A stretch of DNA of 57,189 nt, from assembly GCF_014648035.1 (NCBI RefSeq), contig NZ_BMQI01000030.1, positions 1 to 57,189 on the forward strand, given 5' to 3'. Below are positions 56,277-57,189 of the stretch, one piece after another (the stretch's first letter is position 1; each line of letters starts with the position of its first letter). Position numbers and translations under genes: made by a program. Below the pieces are notes generated by a model. It was not told the DNA's origin. It saw only the letters and a program-made list of their open reading frames with translations, and did not search any database. Source of the DNA: Shewanella algicola (GTDB taxonomy: Bacteria; Pseudomonadota; Gammaproteobacteria; Enterobacterales; Shewanellaceae).

Positions 56277-57189
56277 GAAAACCTCCTAATCAAACTGAAG
56301 GCATAATGATTACATATAAATTTTGTACTTTTTGCCGTTTCAGGTGCCGTTTGGGACGCTGAACGTGAAATTTTAAAATTTCATAAATAAAAAAAATCAG
56401 TACATCTTGTGTTTGTTTTCCAAAGGAACTATCTGTTGGAAAATGCAATGCGTTTCCAACATAGCCTTAAGCAATTTAAAGCATTAAAAAGCGAAGATTT
56501 ATAAAAAATAATCAAAAAATGTGTTAATTAAGCGAATTTGGATAACCGGTTTTCTATATATGTTGGAAAGTGACTGTCTTTTTTGTTATCCGATGGGTTG
56601 ACTTTAGGCGCCATTGATCAATTAAATTAATGCAATAATCCTGTCATTTCCTATATATGTTGGAAACCTAATGTCTTTTATTGTCGCAGTTTGGATCTGA
56701 ATCTAGAAATGAGGGCGAATCACAGGTAATACAACAATCAAAACGATACGAAACATGAAACTTTATAAGTGCGCAGAATTAGAATTAACACCGGGAAGTT
56801 TACTTAAGTTGTTGTTAATAGATACCTTAACAAGAATTTTAAATGCACCTTAAGTGTTCATTGGTAAATTGACAAAAGATAAGTTGGAAAGTCATTGCAT
56901 TTGGCAAGTAGTGAGAAGCATTGCTTTATAACCTTTTGGTTGGAGCGTAAACCAACATTATGCTGAACAAAAATTGAACGTTATTAGTGTAAAAACTCAA
57001 AATGTCTTAATTCCTTATGAGACCCTTATCACAAATGGTGGAATTTACAAAATTTACGAACAATAAATGATTTTTTTAAACCTACACAAATACAGATGGT
57101 TAGAAATAAATCAGACTGTAAAAGCGCTCATAGACAGGATCTTTAGCGATAACGCTATATTTTAGGTAGAAAAAAGGCCTTATTTATGA
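56277..57189. other. Non-coding region upstream of mobI-like gene, candidate oriT
   Basis: Beyond the operator there is a perfect inverted repeat TGTTGGAAA/TTTCCAACA (56434-56442, 56453-56461), two copies of CTATATATGTTGGAAA (56554-56569, 56651-56666) and another GTTGGAAA at about 56884. In SXT and IncC the oriT lies upstream of mobI. A 32-codon frame at 56755-56853 is probably not a gene. Confidence 0.45.
56306..56363 (-). promoter_or_regulatory. tra operator and promoter of the mobI-traI-traD unit
   Basis: Palindrome at 56339-56363, identical to the dsbC copy and with a similar A/T-rich flank. The hexamer 27 nt beyond on the minus strand (56311-56306) is AATCAT, a weak -10. Confidence 0.68.

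Noticed and set aside
56755..56853. 32-codon frame in the candidate oriT region
   Set aside because: No ribosome site and no similarity; kept only as part of the region note.

Overview
The window is 57 kb of AT-rich gammaproteobacterial accessory DNA. It reads as part of a large conjugative plasmid (or plasmid-like element) of a marine-type host such as Vibrio, Shewanella, Photobacterium or Aeromonas. Evidence for this is a Rep_3 initiator beside an iteron/DnaA-box origin, a ParA/ParB partition pair, a KfrA-type protein, a PRTRC cassette, and an F-type (MPF-F, MobH relaxase) transfer module resembling those of SXT/R391 elements and IncC plasmids. The species cannot be fixed from sequence alone. 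No tRNA, rRNA or CRISPR array was seen.

Layout. (1) 0.5-9.9 kb, mostly minus strand: a type I restriction-modification operon hsdM-hsdS-(29-aa ORF)-fic-hsdR, whose hsdS has three TAEL linker repeats; then a XRE/ImmA-like metallopeptidase overlapping a PIN-domain gene, and a small tyrosine recombinase. (2) 10.3-15.7 kb: a complete plasmid-borne DnaN sliding clamp, a CSS-motif EAL phosphodiesterase, a 44-aa ORF, and parB/parA. (3) 15.9-28.4 kb, plus strand: a PRTRC cassette (ParB-like, E, ubiquitin-like C, F, E2-like B, E1/ThiF) interleaved with a full NAD-dependent DNA ligase, small membrane proteins, a DUF3085-like protein and unknown genes. The JAB peptidase (PRTRC-A) is not seen. (4) 28.4-35.9 kb: a decayed stretch holding a broken DndC-like sulfurtransferase, a broken M50-like protease, a truncated IS3 element and an orphan M91 toxin with a candidate immunity gene; kfrA is intact among them. 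(5) 35.9-38.3 kb: replication, with five GATC-containing iterons at exact 21-bp spacing, a perfect DnaA box, the rep gene, and a second repeat-rich block. (6) 38.3-57.2 kb, minus strand: transfer genes mobI-like, AcaB-like, traI, traD, two small genes, an S49 peptidase, pilin, traL-E-K-B, dsbC, a dsbC paralogue without CXXC, traV and a frameshifted traC. TraW, TraU, TraN, TraF, TraH and TraG are absent from the window.

Two regulatory themes stand out. A 25-bp imperfect palindrome occurs four times, each 63-68 bp upstream of the first gene of a transfer transcription unit and each followed at the same 27-nt distance by a -10-like hexamer. It therefore looks like the operator of an unseen transfer master activator. 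Separately, an AGTTGC(G/C)(G/C)-type element occurs upstream of twelve plus-strand genes (dnaN, PRTRC genes, ligase, ThiF, DndC-like and unknowns), mostly 61-69 bp from the start codon. This suggests one regulon for the clamp, ligase and PRTRC functions. Other unusual items are an 8-bp tandem repeat that appears to hold a small gene in the OFF frame, and a cluster of GTTGGAAA sites upstream of the mobI-like gene that is a candidate oriT.

All domain assignments were made by reading the translations; no search was run. Several genes carry single-base indels. Some of these may be sequencing errors rather than biology.
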